From: DATMER01 sp034667225
GTDB taxonomy: Bacteria; Acidobacteriota; Thermoanaerobaculia; Multivoradales; UBA5704
Direction of reading: 5' to 3'
Assembly (NCBI GenBank): GCA_034667225.1
Contig: JAXDKG010000017.1
Span: 132,606-196,605, forward strand
Length of the DNA stretch: 64,000 nt
Every line of letters starts with the position of its first letter. Position 1 is the stretch's first letter. Made by a program: the position numbers and the translations under genes. A model generated the notes under the pieces. It was not told where the DNA came from. It saw nothing but the letters and a program-made list of their open reading frames with translations, and did not search any database. Below are positions 37,428 to 45,607 of this stretch, in pieces.

Positions 37428-39137
37428 ATGGCCAACATCGAGCGGAGCTGTGACCTGGTGATGAAGGGTGGAATCACGAGCGGCGTGGTATATCCGAAGC
37501 TCGTGGAAGAGGTGGCGAAACGGTTCCATCTTGTCGGTATCGCCGGCACGTCGGCGGGGGCGATCGCCGCCAGCCTGGCGGCGGCGGCGGAGTACAGGCG
37601 GCGGATGACGGGGAGCTTCGACGGATTCACGGAGGTTGGGAAGCTGGCCCAGGAGATTGGCGGAAAGGGCAAGCTCCTCTCGCTCTTCACACCCGATAAG
37701 GCGACCAGGAAGCTCTTCAAGCTGCTCCTCAAGATTGGCAAGAAGGGCATCGGCATCTTCACGGGGCTGCGCCTGGTGTGGACCTTCCTGGTGCGGCGTG
37801 AGAAGAATCTCGGACTGCTGCGGGACAACTTCTTCGGCCTTTGCACCGGAATGGCCAACGGCAACCGCGGTAGACGTGTGGAGCCGTTGACCGAGTGGCT
37901 GTCCCGGAAGATCGATGAGATCGCAGGGAAGAAGGGTGGTGAGCCCTTGACCTTCCGGGACCTGCACGGCGCTCCGGTTCCAGAGGCGCTGCGGGCGCTG
38001 ATGGGTGAAGGGCTCGAGCGCTCGATCGACTACAGGGCCGTCACCACTTGCGTGACCTTTGGGCGGCCCTTCGAGTTGCCGTTCACGACCAATAGGTTCG
38101 CGTTCGATCCCAAGGAGTGGCGGAAGCTTTTTCCCGGGTACGTCGTGGACTTCATGGAGAAAAAGGCTCGAGACATCCCTGCCCCAACCCTGATAAGAGA
38201 GGGCAAGCTGCCTTTGCCGGTGGACGATCTGCCGGTGATCGTAGCAACTCGCATGAGCCTGAGCTTCCCGTTCCTTTTGACCATGGTGCCGCTATGGGCC
38301 GTGGACTTCCGCAAGAAGGTGCCCGATCCTAAAAACCGCCCGCTGGACAAGGTCTGGTTCAGCGATGGCGGCATCACCAGCAACTTCCCCATTCACCGCT
38401 TCGACAGCATCTATCCGCGATGGCCGACGCTGGGGGTCACGCTCGCTGATACCGGCAAATCCGGCCAGCCGGACCATCCGGGTATGAACGACCCGGAAAC
38501 TCCCGAGGACATGCGGCTGATCTACATGCCCAAGCGTCAATCGGATGGCATGCTCGATCGGTGGAGCCGCTTTGCGGGCGAGAGCGCGACCGGAGACCTC
38601 CTCGGCTTTGTCATAGGGATTTTCAACAGCGCCCAGAACTGGCATGACAACTCCTTCATGAAGATGCCCGGCTATCGGGACCGCTCGGTGGAGATTTTTA
38701 TGAAGCATGGAGAGGGCGGGCTGAGTCTCGACATGGCTCCGGAGGTCATCAAGGCTCTTGCGGCACGAGGCGAGCGGGCCGGGAAGGCCATCTCCGAGCG
38801 CTTTGCGGCCGATGCGCCGCAGGAGGCAATGTCTTGGGACGGCCACCGGTGGACGCGGTTCCGGTCGGGGATGGCGGGCCTCTTCGAGTCGCTCGTGGAG
38901 CTTCGACGCAGCGCAAAGGCTCCACCCATGGCGGGCGGGCGCTCGCTGCAGACCCTGCTCGGCAACAACGAGGAGCTGCCGACCCACAAGTACGAGACCG
39001 ACGCGCAGCGGGAATCGGACCGCTGGGCGTTGGAGAAGCTGCTGGCATTCCTGGACGAGGCTGCGGCGAAGGAGCCAATGCCCTTTGAGGAGGGTCCGCG
39101 GCCAGCCGCCGACTTCGGAAGCCGCGCCCCATTCTAG
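37428..39137 (+). CDS. Patatin-like phospholipase
   Basis: A 569-residue protein. The patatin Ser-Asp dyad is visible: GTSAG at 40-44 (nucleophile Ser42) and DGGITSNFP with Asp near 313. The oxyanion stretch is the glycine-containing MKGGITSGV near residues 12-20. The protein is longer than simple patatins, with an extra helical segment at ~90-160 (KATRKLFKLLLKIGKKG) and a C-terminal extension. No signal peptide is seen, so it probably hydrolyses membrane phospholipids from the cytoplasmic side. It precedes the SRPBCC-MBL fusion, possibly in one transcript with ~30 bases between them. Confidence 0.88.
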   Translation: MANIERSCDLVMKGGITSGVVYPKLVEEVAKRFHLVGIAGTSAGAIAASLAAAAEYRRRMTGSFDGFTEVGKLAQEIGGKGKLLSLFTPDKATRKLFKLLLKIGKKGIGIFTGLRLVWTFLVRREKNLGLLRDNFFGLCTGMANGNRGRRVEPLTEWLSRKIDEIAGKKGGEPLTFRDLHGAPVPEALRALMGEGLERSIDYRAVTTCVTFGRPFELPFTTNRFAFDPKEWRKLFPGYVVDFMEKKARDIPAPTLIREGKLPLPVDDLPVIVATRMSLSFPFLLTMVPLWAVDFRKKVPDPKNRPLDKVWFSDGGITSNFPIHRFDSIYPRWPTLGVTLADTGKSGQPDHPGMNDPETPEDMRLIYMPKRQSDGMLDRWSRFAGESATGDLLGFVIGIFNSAQNWHDNSFMKMPGYRDRSVEIFMKHGEGGLSLDMAPEVIKALAARGERAGKAISERFAADAPQEAMSWDGHRWTRFRSGMAGLFESLVELRRSAKAPPMAGGRSLQTLLGNNEELPTHKYETDAQRESDRWALEKLLAFLDEAAAKEPMPFEEGPRPAADFGSRAPF

Positions 39138-39170
39138 TTGCCGTCAGGCCATGAGGAGGGGCAACCCGAC

Positions 39171-40622
39171 GTGGATAAAGCCAAAGCGGAGGCGCTCGCG
39201 GCCTCGAAAGATATGGATCCGATCGAGGGGACCATCGACGTCAATATCCCGATCGACGCGCTGTGGACTGCCTTCCGGGACGCGTCCCAATGGCGGCGCT
39301 GGAACCGGTGCATGTTCTGGGCTCGCAACAAGGATCTCGTGAAAGGCGAGACTCTCCGGTGGTGCTTCAACGCGATCCGGTGGTACTACCCCTACAAGCT
39401 TCCGGCGAAGGCCGAGATCATCGAGGTAGTGGAGCGTCGGAAGGTGACCTGGGAGGTAAACCTGCTCGGCTTTTTCGCCCATCACACGTACTCGATGGAG
39501 GATCTGGGCGACGGGAGAGCTCGCTTCGGAAGCTGGGAGAAGGCGAATGGTCCGAGCTTTCGAATCATGAGGCCCTGTTGGCGCGCTCATTTCACATTCG
39601 TGAAGGACGAGTCGCTCAAGGGGGTGAAGACGCTCGAGGCCCTCTACCTTCGGGAGGGAAGGCTCGACATGAGCAAGCTGCGGAAGAGGAGCCCGGCGCC
39701 GCTCCTGGTGGCGCTGGCTCTTCTGCTGGGGGTCGCCGTCGGGGCGACCTGGGCCTACAGGTCGTTCCTTCGAGTCGCGGGCGAGGAGCTTGCGCCCGGC
39801 GTGTACGTGGTGTCGGGAGGGTGCAATTCGATCGTGGTGGAGGATGGCGGGGAGACACTCGTCGTGGATCCGAAGTTTCCGCCGATCTCCAACTGGCTCC
39901 ACAGCTGGTTGGAGCGGCACACGTCTTCGCCGGTGACCCGGGTGGTGAACACTCATTTCCATTTCGATCACACGCAGGGGAATGTGATCTATCCCGGTGC
40001 GAGGATAGTGGCTCACGCAGGCGCCGAAAAGCTCATGCAGCTCCGCGATGGAGATTTCTGGCGCGGGCGCCTGGCCGCCCTGCCGGCGAAAGCCGAGGCG
40101 ATTGGCGCTCCCCGGTCGTTCAAGGTGGGCTTTGTCGATCTCGAGCTCACGCCCGTGGCACACGCGCATACCCGCTCGGATGTCTGGATCCACCTGCGGA
40201 AGGGGAGCGTCGAGGTCGTCGCCCTGGGCGATATCTTTTTCAACGGGTATTACCCGTTCATCGACACGGGTGAGGGCGGCTCGGATCTCACAGGGGTGAT
40301 CCGGACGCTCCGTGATCTCGCGAGTCGCTACCCCGGCGCGATCTTCGTCCCGGGGCACGGGCCTGTCGCGAAGGCGGACGGCGTGCGGAGATACGCCGAT
40401 TACCTGGAGGCACTCGACCGGGCCGTGCAATGGGCGCGGGCGAAGGGGCTCTCCGAGGACGAGGCGGCAAAGAGCATCGATTTGTCGTCGTGGCGCCTGT
40501 CAATACTGCCGATCCTCCATTACGGGGCCATCGTCTCGACGGCCGACAGCAATATCCGGCAGGCGTACCGGCTGCGAGCGCGAGCGGAGCCGCGCTTCCG
40601 ATCAGCCTCGCCATTCCTCTGA
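39171..40622 (+). CDS. SRPBCC (START-like) - transmembrane - MBL-fold hydrolase fusion
   Basis: A 483-residue protein. GTG 39171 is preferred because GAGGAGGGG lies nine bases upstream; TTG 39138 directly after the patatin stop is the alternative. Residues ~15-160 form a polyketide-cyclase/START-like lipid-binding domain (IEGTIDVNIPIDALWTAFRD, WRRWNRCMFWA). A membrane segment follows (~175-195, LLVALALLLGVAVGATWAY). From ~205 there is a metallo-beta-lactamase fold: THFHFDHTQGN near 260 (HxHxDH), AHAHTRSD, GDIFFNG and VPGHGP. A lipid-binding module with a membrane-anchored MBL hydrolase is unusual. The last residues lie in the repeat shared with 37079, suggesting that the end was altered. Confidence 0.78.
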   Translation: MDKAKAEALAASKDMDPIEGTIDVNIPIDALWTAFRDASQWRRWNRCMFWARNKDLVKGETLRWCFNAIRWYYPYKLPAKAEIIEVVERRKVTWEVNLLGFFAHHTYSMEDLGDGRARFGSWEKANGPSFRIMRPCWRAHFTFVKDESLKGVKTLEALYLREGRLDMSKLRKRSPAPLLVALALLLGVAVGATWAYRSFLRVAGEELAPGVYVVSGGCNSIVVEDGGETLVVDPKFPPISNWLHSWLERHTSSPVTRVVNTHFHFDHTQGNVIYPGARIVAHAGAEKLMQLRDGDFWRGRLAALPAKAEAIGAPRSFKVGFVDLELTPVAHAHTRSDVWIHLRKGSVEVVALGDIFFNGYYPFIDTGEGGSDLTGVIRTLRDLASRYPGAIFVPGHGPVAKADGVRRYADYLEALDRAVQWARAKGLSEDEAAKSIDLSSWRLSILPILHYGAIVSTADSNIRQAYRLRARAEPRFRSASPFL

Positions 40623-40644
40623 GCTCCATCACGGTGCTGCCGGC
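40596..40644 (+). repeat. 49-bp direct repeat, copy 2 (end of MBL fusion gene)
   Basis: Matches 37079-37127 with three mismatches. It contains the stop codon of the fusion gene and reaches to within about 25 bases of the next start, so it lies across a gene junction rather than inside a homologous protein. Confidence 0.8.
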
Positions 40645-40669
40645 CGTTGGTAACCAAGGAGATAAGCGA

Positions 40670-41242
40670 ATGAGACAGCGAGCCTTCCTCCTGGCAGTCA
40701 CCCTGGCGTTGTTGACTGCGGGAGCCCTTCAGGCTCAGACGCCCGCGCCCGCTCCGGGAAACAATCCCGAGCTCGAGCGCCTGTACAACGAAGACCAGGC
40801 CGACCGCGAAGAGGGCCCGAACGCCAACATCGACTGGCAGGCCGTGTCGAATCGTGATGCGGAGCGCCGCACCCGGGTCCGCGAGATCGTGGACAAAGGG
40901 GGCGCCACCACCACCATGGATTATTACAACGCGGCCATGGTCTACCAGCACGGCACCGAGGTGCCCGAGTACGACGAGGCCCACCGCCTGGCCATGAAGG
41001 CCGTCGAGCTGGACCCGGAGAACAAGGAAGCCAAATGGCTGGCCGCCGCGGCCAAGGACCGTTCCCTCATGTGGCAGGGCAAGCCCCAGCTCTACGGCAC
41101 CCAGTTCAAGAAGGTGGACGACCGCTGGATCCTCTGGGAGGTGGACCCTACGATCACCGACGAGGAACGGGCGAAGTGGAATGTGCCGCCCCTCGCCGAG
41201 CAGAAGAAGAAGTTGGAGACGCTCAACGCCCCGCGTCAGTGA
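40670..41242 (+). CDS. Exported DUF6624-like small protein
   Basis: A 190-residue protein from ATG 40670 with AAGGAG nine bases upstream. Signal peptide MRQRAFLLAVTLALLTAGALQAQ. The sequence ELERLYNEDQADREEG, followed by a helical TPR-like stretch (YNAAMVYQHGTEVPEYDEAHRLAMKAVELDPENKEAKWLAA), recalls DUF6624-type proteins, in which a D-Q-x-R signature and an xxQHG motif are conserved. Function unknown. The 3' end overlaps the convergent oxidoreductase gene by 7 bp. Confidence 0.7.
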   Translation: MRQRAFLLAVTLALLTAGALQAQTPAPAPGNNPELERLYNEDQADREEGPNANIDWQAVSNRDAERRTRVREIVDKGGATTTMDYYNAAMVYQHGTEVPEYDEAHRLAMKAVELDPENKEAKWLAAAAKDRSLMWQGKPQLYGTQFKKVDDRWILWEVDPTITDEERAKWNVPPLAEQKKKLETLNAPRQ

Positions 41243-41805
41243 CCGGGGGCGCTGCGGAAGCGCTCGATCCACGCGATGAAGTGCTCCAGAAACATGACCA
41301 GGTAGTCCCGCACCTTCTGATCAGTCAAGTTGCCTTCTGCATCGAAGCGTTCGTGCGCGCGTCCGACGAGCACCTCCGGCTGGAGCATGGCCGGGGTGTC
41401 GGTGAATACGAAAGACTGCCGCAGCTGGCTCTGGCCGCGAGCGGTGCCGGTCGTCCCGGGTGTGGCGCCCATCACGGCGGTGGGCTTGCCCTGGAGGACC
41501 GACTTGCGCGGCGGCCGGGAGAGCCAATCGAACGCGTTCTTCATGACCCCGGGCACGCCGTGGTTGTACTCGGGCGTGGCGATCAGCAGGCCGTCCGCGG
41601 CGCCGATGGCCTGCCGCAGGTCGGTGACGGCCTGCGGCACGCCGGCCGTTTCCACGTCTTCGTTGTAGAGAGGCACGCCGGCGAGATCATGGATCTCGAT
41701 CTTCAGGCGTTCGGGCGACAGCTCCTGCGCAGCCCGGAGCAGAGCCCTGTTGTAGGAAGCCTGACGCAGGCTCCCGGCGATCCCTACGACGCGCAAATCT
41801 TCCAT
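41236..41805 (-). CDS. NADPH-dependent FMN reductase family protein
   Basis: A 189-residue flavodoxin-fold protein. The FMN phosphate loop GSLRQASYNRALL is at ~11-23, and PEYNHGVPGVMKNAFDWLSR at ~78-97 is the hallmark of the NAD(P)H-dependent FMN/azo/chromate reductase family. It reduces FMN or quinones with NAD(P)H in the cytoplasm. Normal family length. It may share a transcript with the membrane-protein gene upstream (gap of 4 bp). Its physiological acceptor cannot be determined. Confidence 0.9.
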   Translation of the reverse strand: MEDLRVVGIAGSLRQASYNRALLRAAQELSPERLKIEIHDLAGVPLYNEDVETAGVPQAVTDLRQAIGAADGLLIATPEYNHGVPGVMKNAFDWLSRPPRKSVLQGKPTAVMGATPGTTGTARGQSQLRQSFVFTDTPAMLQPEVLVGRAHERFDAEGNLTDQKVRDYLVMFLEHFIAWIERFRSAPGH

Positions 41806-41809
41806 GAAC

Positions 41810-42409
41810 CTACGCCGCGGCCCGCGTCAGCGGTCTTGCCGTAAAGCTTCCGAGGATGGCACCCGAGACGACGACCAGCACGAGCAAGCCGGCCGGCGAG
41901 GTCAGGCCCGACATGACCGTATCGGCCAGAAGCGAGCCAACCGGAAAGCCCAGTCCCAGGCCGCAGGCGCTCAGGAGCGGCCAGTTGGAAGGCAGATGCG
42001 GAGTCCTGCGCAGCATGAGCCGCTGCGCGAAGCCCAGGCACAACCCGCTGATCGCGCCCAGGATGAGGAAGCTGAGAGCCCGCGGCAGCGGCTCCTGCTG
42101 CAGGAGCCGCATCGGGTGCCCGGTCACGAGCTCGCCCACGACCTCCAGGAGGACGACCCCTGCCGCCAGTCCGATTCCCAGGCCCAGAGCAGTGCTCAGG
42201 AGCCATCGGCCTGCAAGCTCGACATGCCGGCGAAGCTCGATCCATTGGACGGCACCCAGAACGACGCCGGCCAGGAGAGTCAGCGCCGGCGTGACGAGCA
42301 CCATGCCGACCAGCGCCCCGATCGGATCCTCGAGAGCAACGGCGATTCCCACTCCTGCCGAAAGCCCGAGGGCCGACAACGCGATCCAACGCAGTGAAGC
42401 TGGACTCAT
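41810..42409 (-). CDS. Integral membrane protein of unknown function
   Basis: A 199-residue protein, almost entirely hydrophobic, with five or six membrane segments (IALSALGLSAGVGIAVAL, LVGMVLVTPALTLLAGVVLGA, TALGLGIGLAAGVVLLEVV, FLILGAISGLCLGFAQ, LLVLVVVSGAILGSF) and glycine-rich helix packing. WIELRRHVELAGRWLLSTALGLGIG resembles repeats in other uncharacterised bacterial membrane proteins. It starts at ATG 42409. It lies 4 bp upstream of the FMN reductase gene. Confidence 0.7.
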   Translation of the reverse strand: MSPASLRWIALSALGLSAGVGIAVALEDPIGALVGMVLVTPALTLLAGVVLGAVQWIELRRHVELAGRWLLSTALGLGIGLAAGVVLLEVVGELVTGHPMRLLQQEPLPRALSFLILGAISGLCLGFAQRLMLRRTPHLPSNWPLLSACGLGLGFPVGSLLADTVMSGLTSPAGLLVLVVVSGAILGSFTARPLTRAAA

Positions 42410-42450
42410 GGGGAAATCCCCCTTTCTGCCTCCATCATAGACCCGCTGGC

Positions 42451-42930
42451 TCAGGTTAGAGTCCTTCTGGCGGCTGCCAGCCGCGCCGTCTCCACCCGGC
42501 TGCGCTGCTCTTCGGCGCGCCGGATCAGGCCTTCGTAATCAGCCACCCGGAGATGAGGCGCTTCGTCGGCCGCAGCGGCCAGGGCACGCCACAGGGATCT
42601 CTTCCCTTCGATCCCGAGCGACAGCGCCTCCAGGGATTCGAACAGCCGCAGCGATCCGCCTGCGGGATCGTCCAGCCGCAGCTTGAGCTCGGCGACTTTC
42701 TCTCCGAGCCAGGCTGCCGCCTTTCGCGTGCGGCTTTGGGCGACCTCGAGCCGTTGCATGAGCGATTTGAGCGCTTGCCGATCCGCCTCCACATCGGCAC
42801 GCAGCTCGGCGGCGAGCCGTCCGACCTCCGTGCCGGCATGCTCCTTCTCCAGGTGCTCCAGGAGCTCGACCGCCCCCGCCGCGCCCGCCAGATGGTCATT
42901 CAGATACGTTGCGATGTGCTCGCGGGCCAT
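42451..42930 (-). CDS. Small helical protein, ferritin-like by length and pattern
   Basis: A 159-residue all-alpha protein starting at ATG 42930, with GGAGGAGG about six bases upstream. It begins MAREHIATYLNDHLAGAAGAVELLEHLEKEH, a motif common to a widespread uncharacterised bacterial family that looks like a four-helix bundle. Metal-binding Glu/His pairs (HLEKEH) are present, but no complete di-iron site is evident. Possibly a stress or scaffold protein. The name is descriptive only. Confidence 0.7.
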   Translation of the reverse strand: MAREHIATYLNDHLAGAAGAVELLEHLEKEHAGTEVGRLAAELRADVEADRQALKSLMQRLEVAQSRTRKAAAWLGEKVAELKLRLDDPAGGSLRLFESLEALSLGIEGKRSLWRALAAAADEAPHLRVADYEGLIRRAEEQRSRVETARLAAARRTLT

Positions 42931-42980
42931 GTCCCACCTCCTCCTCCGCGTGCATGCACCCGGTGCGCCAGGACCGGCAT

Positions 42981-43382
42981 TCAGTCGTTCGGCTCGGCCA
43001 GCCGCTCCTGAAGCAACCGGGAGACCAGAGCCTCGTGCTCGCGCAGCCCCTCGCGGAGAAATGCAAGGGTTTCCTCGGTGAAGTTCGGCACTTGGGGCGG
43101 CGGCGCCTCCAGAGAGCGGACAGCGATCTGTTCGGCCCAGCGCCAGAAGACATCCATCGAGTCGGCGCCCAGGCACACGGCGGCATCGATCGCCTTGGGC
43201 AGCAACCGCTCGAGCAGGTGAGGGCGATGGCGGCCGATGGCGCACGCGGCTCCGAGGAACGCCTCGAAGTTGTACTCGGCGTTGTAGCTGGGGAGGTAGG
43301 ACAGGAACGCCGCGACGACGGCCTCGTCGTCATCCCCCGAGGCGGGGTCGGCCATCCTCGTAAGCCGTCTGATCGACATCAT
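42981..43382 (-). CDS. Hypothetical helical protein
   Basis: A protein of up to 133 residues, acidic, predicted all-helical (DDDEAVVAAFLSYLPSYNAEYNFEAFLGAACAIGRHRPHLLERLLPKAIDAAV), ending in LLQERLAEPND. No domain is recognised. The start may be ATG 43382 or the in-frame ATG 43355 (MADPASG); neither has a well-spaced ribosome site. It is divergent from the methyltransferase gene. Confidence 0.55.
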   Translation of the reverse strand: MMSIRRLTRMADPASGDDDEAVVAAFLSYLPSYNAEYNFEAFLGAACAIGRHRPHLLERLLPKAIDAAVCLGADSMDVFWRWAEQIAVRSLEAPPPQVPNFTEETLAFLREGLREHEALVSRLLQERLAEPND

Positions 43383-43449
43383 GGCTCGATTCTACAGCGC
43401 TCGTGGATCTCATCGAGGAGTAGAATGGCGAGCCGACAGGAGACCGGAC

Positions 43450-44301
43450 ATGGCGATCGAGAACGTTTCCGACACTGCGCGCTGGGTGGCCGTCTACCGT
43501 GCCATGGAAACCGCGCGCCCGGACGCGATCTTCCGCGATCCGTTCGCCGACCGGCTGGCGGGCGAGCGCGGGCGCGAGATCCTGGAAGGAATGGCGCAGG
43601 GGCGAGCCTACGCGTGGCCGATGATCGTGCGGACGGCGGTGTTCGACGAGATCATCCTCGACGCCGTCGAGAACAAGAAGGTCGATCTCGTGGTCAACCT
43701 CGCGGCCGGACTGGATGCGCGCCCCTGGCGGATGCCGCTGCCGCCGTCCCTTCACTGGGTGGACGTCGACCTGCCCGGGATCCTCAACTACAAGACCGGG
43801 ATGTTGCAGGATGAGGCGCCCGTCTGCCGGTACGAAGCCGTCACGGCCGACCTGACGGACACGGCGGTGCGCCGGGAGCTTTTCTCCCGGCTCGGCGCAG
43901 GCTCGTCGCGCGCCCTCGTGCTCAGCGAAGGTCTGCTCGTCTATCTCACCCCGGAGGACGTGGCGACGCTCGCCGCCGATCTCCACGCGCAGCCGAGCTT
44001 CCAGGAATGGATGATCGACCTGGCAAGCCCGCAACTGCTCAAGCGGATGAAAAGGACCTGGGGAAAGGACCTGCCAGCGAGCGCGCCCTTCCGGTTCGCT
44101 CCGGCCGAAGGGACGGAGTTCTTCCGGCCCTACGGCTGGCGCGAGGCGCAGTACCGATCCCTTTGGGAAGAGGCGCAGCGGCTCAACCGGACGGTGAAGG
44201 GCGCATGGCTCTGGAACCTGATCGGACGGCTGTCACCCAGAAAGGTCCGGGAGGGCTTTCGCCGTTTTTCCGGGCTCGTGCTGCTCGAGAGGGTTGAATG
44301 A
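43450..44301 (+). CDS. PPM1/TIGR00027-type SAM-dependent methyltransferase
   Basis: A 283-residue class I methyltransferase starting at ATG 43450, with CAGGAG nine bases upstream (the frame is open further left but lacks signals). Hallmarks of the leucine-carboxyl-methyltransferase-like family are SDTARWVAVYRAMET at the N-terminus, FRDPFADRLAG, the SAM loop VVNLAAGLDARPWR (~82-95), VDVDLPGILNYK, and SEGLLVYLTPEDV (~158-170). It methylates a small molecule, or a carboxylate on a protein or polyketide; the substrate is unknown. It converges on the coiled-coil gene with a 25-bp gap. Confidence 0.88.
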   Translation: MAIENVSDTARWVAVYRAMETARPDAIFRDPFADRLAGERGREILEGMAQGRAYAWPMIVRTAVFDEIILDAVENKKVDLVVNLAAGLDARPWRMPLPPSLHWVDVDLPGILNYKTGMLQDEAPVCRYEAVTADLTDTAVRRELFSRLGAGSSRALVLSEGLLVYLTPEDVATLAADLHAQPSFQEWMIDLASPQLLKRMKRTWGKDLPASAPFRFAPAEGTEFFRPYGWREAQYRSLWEEAQRLNRTVKGAWLWNLIGRLSPRKVREGFRRFSGLVLLERVE

Positions 44302-44326
44302 GCTAATCCGGCCGAGGATGGTTCCA

Positions 44327-44830
44327 TCACTCCCGTGGCCGGGTGTACAGCGCCTCGTGCTTGGAGCGGCCTTCGCGAACGACGTCGAGCACACCGTCCC
44401 GGGCCCAGCGGCGGAGGGTGGTCTGAGCGCTCCGGATGTCGATGCCGTCACGCAGCTTCGAGCCCCAGCGTTCGAGGATCTCGTCGACGAGCGAGGTGGC
44501 GCCGAAGGCCTCGCCGGGAGCCTTGGTCTCGATCACGCGCTCCAGCAGATCGGCGAGCCAGTGCCAGCCGCCGCCTTTGACCTCCTTGCGCGCCGGAGCC
44601 GAGCGCGGCGCCGACCCCTTGACGTCCTTCAAAAGCTCGCCCGCCGCCGCCGAAGCCGCCTGGAGAGCCTCGCAACGCTCGACCGCCTTCCGATGCTCGG
44701 CTTCGTGCAGAGCCCGCTTCCCGCCGTGAAGCGCCTCCTGCTTCGCATGCGCGTCCATCTGCTCCTTGTGGTGCGCGATCTTCTGCTGCAGATGCGCGAC
44801 CATCTCGGCGACCGGCAGGTTCGAGCTCAT
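44327..44830 (-). CDS. Coiled-coil protein with C-terminal winged-helix-like domain
   Basis: A 167-residue protein starting at ATG 44830 with AAGGAG five bases upstream. Residues ~8-65 form a His/Glu/Gln-rich coiled coil (VAHLQQKIAHHKEQMDAHAKQEALHGGK) typical of an uncharacterised family. Residues ~95-165 (TSLVDEILERWGSKLRDGIDIRSAQTTLRRWARDGVLDVV) look like a helix-turn-helix/winged-helix fold with a basic surface, suggesting DNA binding. Array 3 begins 15 bases upstream of its start codon, so the array sits in its 5' region. It is therefore a candidate partner or target of the array, which is inference only. Confidence 0.68.
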   Translation of the reverse strand: MSSNLPVAEMVAHLQQKIAHHKEQMDAHAKQEALHGGKRALHEAEHRKAVERCEALQAASAAAGELLKDVKGSAPRSAPARKEVKGGGWHWLADLLERVIETKAPGEAFGATSLVDEILERWGSKLRDGIDIRSAQTTLRRWARDGVLDVVREGRSKHEALYTRPRE

Positions 44831-44844
44831 CCCAGCTCCTTTTT

Positions 44845-45213
44845 ACGTCGCAAGTAGGAAATCTGGCCTGCAGGCTACCAGGAGGGGCGGTCTCCTGTCC
44901 ATTTGGGCGACACAGAACTTTTATGCGCGACGTAAAAAGTCTCCACGCCGCCGGAAAACTTTTTGGGCGACGCAGAGACTTTTTGTGTCGCCCAAAATTC
45001 CGATGGGCGACGCTAAGAGATTCTGTGCCGCCCAAAATCTTTATGGGCGACGTGGAAGATTTCTGTGTCGCCCAGAAAGATTGCCACCCGTTTTAAAAAG
45101 TTCTGTGTCGCCCGAAATCTTCCTGCGTCGCCCAAAAGTTTTCTACGTCGCCCAAAAATTCTCAGGGTCGCCCAAAAAGATTTTGGACGACCTGGAGCCA
45201 GTTGTCTCCGACC
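44845..45213. repeat. Intergenic array 3: 19 positions at exactly 20 bp, cores flipping orientation
   Basis: Core RYGTCGCCC, followed by an A-run and a T-run, sits at 44845, 44865, 44885 and every 20 bp to 45205. Two or three positions (44865, 45085, 45205) are degenerate. The core is forward (GTGTCGCCC type) at 44845, 44945, 44985, 45025, 45065, 45105, 45125, 45145 and 45165, and reverse complement (GGGCGACGY type) at 44885, 44905, 44925, 44965, 45005, 45045 and 45185, always in the same 20-bp register. From 44945 to 45065 the orientation alternates strictly. A period of 20 cannot be coding. Confidence 0.9.
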
Positions 45214-45249
45214 GGAAGGAGTGCGGCGCGCTTTTTTTCCCCTGGGACC

Positions 45250-45300
45250 GCCGGCATCTTGCCGGCCTCCCCGGGACATTGGGCCGAAGGCCCGGCGTTT
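45250..45300. repeat. REP-like GC palindromes
   Basis: GCCGGC-ATCTT-GCCGGC (45250-45266) and GGGCC-GAA-GGCCC (45281-45293), followed by GGCGTTTTTCGC, form two hairpins in a 200-base stretch rich in GCCGGC. The second could act as a terminator on the plus strand, but no plus-strand gene feeds it, so extragenic palindromic repeat is the better reading. Bases 45300-45384 hold nothing else I recognise. Confidence 0.45.
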
Positions 45301-45384
45301 TTCGCAAGGGCATCGACAATTGCCGGCGTTCCGCCGATTTCTCCGGACAAGCCGGCGGGGACGCCAGCGCTCCCAGGAAAAATT

Positions 45385-45607
45385 CACCTCCCAGGATTGA
45401 CAAGATAGAGCTCCAGAGGGATGTTCGGCGTCTCCGAGATATGGGCATGCATGTCCATCAAGCCGGGGATGATCCACTTGCCATGGGCATCGATCACCTG
45501 AGCTTCCCGCGGGACTTCGATCTCAGACTCTTTTTCCACCTGCTTGATTCGGTTTCCTTCAACGACGATCAGGCTGTCGGTGAAGATCTGCTCGCTAGCC
45601 TTGGGGT
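45385..45607 (-). pseudogene. Amidohydrolase N-terminal remnant
   Basis: The minus-strand frame from about 45607 reads SEQIFTDSLIVVEGNRIKQV, then VIDAHGKWIIPGLMDMHAHI and ETPNIPLELYLVNPGR before TGA at 45385. This is the N-terminus of an imidazolonepropionase/dihydroorotase-like amidohydrolase, including the HxH-type metal motif (MHAHI). There is no start codon after the in-frame stop just upstream, and the remaining ~350 residues are missing. It overlaps the 3' end of the 45595 gene in another frame. Confidence 0.7.

Noticed and set aside
44845..45213. CRISPR array
   Set aside because: Units are 20 bp with no unique spacers, cores flip strand, and no cas genes are near.
45281..45300. Rho-independent terminator on the plus strand
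   Set aside because: A hairpin plus five Ts is present, but no plus-strand gene ends upstream, so a REP-like palindrome is more likely.
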